NCBI GenBank assembly: GCA_951799405.1
Contig: OX637334.1
Span: forward strand, 4,464,001 to 4,528,000
Origin: Agapetus fuscipes
Lineage: Eukaryota; Arthropoda; Insecta; Trichoptera; Glossosomatidae
DNA length: 64,000 nucleotides
Direction of reading: 5' to 3'
Shown piece by piece: positions 63,474 to 64,000 of this stretch (position 1 is its first letter; each line of letters opens with the position of its first letter). Below the pieces are notes generated by a model, which was not told the DNA's origin, made no database searches, and saw only the letters and a program-made list of their open reading frames with translations. Both the position numbers and the translations under genes were made by a program.

Positions 63474-63722
63474 CTTGACTTATAGGTTGGTATGAGGCTG
63501 ACCACCCATACTGTAAAAAATGATTCACTTTGCCAATGTCACCCCTGTTTCAGGGAATGTCGGCAAGAGTTGCAGGGCTTATGTTCATTTGAGGTTTGGA
63601 TTTTATTTGTAAGTACACAATCAGCATTTGTTAGCGCGAACTACACTTGTTGGTTTGTGGGCATACATCTGAGAGCTTTAAATGAACATATCCTTGCAAC
63701 TTAGATTATAGATTATAGATTG
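63474..63722 (+). mobile_element. SINE-A, young subfamily
   Basis: CCTTGACTTATAGGTTGGTA to GCAACTTAGATTATAGATTA. Differs from 40785 and 61428 at only a few bases. Confidence 0.83.
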
Positions 63723-63754
63723 TGTAAGATATATTATGACCAACTGTGTAGAAG

Positions 63755-64000
63755 CTAGAGCAGACATGAAAAAACGAAAGGAATAATCAGAACATCTGAA
63801 ATGAAAGTTGTTAGAAGGATCCCAGGCAGAACGTTGCAACATCGCATCATCAATGACCACATTCAAAAAGCCTGTGAGATAGAGGACATAGTAAGATGGG
63901 GCAGATCCAGAAGAGGTCATGTCTCCAGTATGAGTCATGAAAGACTCGCACATATTACAGCTAATGAGATGCCAATAAAACAGGATTACCTATTTAAAGG
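63755..64000 (+). mobile_element. LINE C-terminal fragment running off the right edge
   Basis: Plus strand open to the window end: IIRTSEMKVVRRIPGRTLQH, then RIINDHIQKACEIEDIVRWG and RSRRGHVSSMSHERLAHIT. This matches the EM.FLRRI.G.T..DR.RN..I......I...RLRW.GHV.RM block after RT in insect LINEs, here with diverged residues. Confidence 0.62.

Overview
This window is eukaryotic, AT-rich, non-coding DNA from an arthropod, most likely an insect. The evidence is an intact BEL/Pao LTR retrotransposon, many 3' tails of RTE-, jockey/R1- and CR1-type LINEs, tRNA-derived SINEs, mariner- and hAT-type non-autonomous elements, and a spliced gene with long introns. The species cannot be named from sequence alone. 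There are no bacterial features, no operons and no convincing functional tRNA or rRNA gene.

Host gene (minus strand, left third). Five GC-rich open segments flanked by splice-like sites lie at 22604-22852 (5' UTR, start codon and signal peptide), 4584-4727, 1555-1688, 515-653 and 1-127 (runs off the left edge). Their reading phases fit one another in series (1, 1, 0, 1). They look like one gene for a secreted or membrane protein that I do not recognise. Its introns are about 17.9, 2.9, 0.9 and 0.4 kb and are filled with repeats. Because the 22604-22852 exon has a strong acceptor upstream of the start codon, at least one more 5' UTR exon should lie to the right. Much or all of 22.85-64 kb may therefore be the first intron of the same gene.

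Repeat landscape. Four abundant short families are named here: SINE-A (about 245 bp, no clear tRNA head, about 30 copies or pieces), tRSINE-B (about 310-340 bp, tRNA-like head with GGTCCGTAGTCCAGTGG), tRSINE-C (about 310-330 bp, tRNA-like head with CGATAGCTCAGTTGG) and LINE 3' tails. A B-C composite occurs twice with the same junction. MITE-E (mariner-like, TA target duplications) has four copies and MITE-H four. Two hAT-like elements and a related short one keep 8-bp target duplications. Two solo LTRs keep 4-bp duplications. Two insertions built around near-perfect palindromes share one 3' end and resemble Penelope-type or foldback elements. Two minisatellites lie at 5.0-5.3 kb and 7.0-7.7 kb.

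Right half. The dominant feature is a complete-looking BEL/Pao element at 44591-50141. It has 407-bp LTRs that appear identical, a GTGTG 5-bp target duplication and one open 1392-codon gag-pol frame. That frame stops just after the integrase zinc-binding motif, so the integrase core and C-terminal region are missing. It looks like a very recent insertion of a non-autonomous member. East of it lie a 978-bp TIR element with two sets of internal tandem duplications and nested LINE and SINE remnants up to the right edge.
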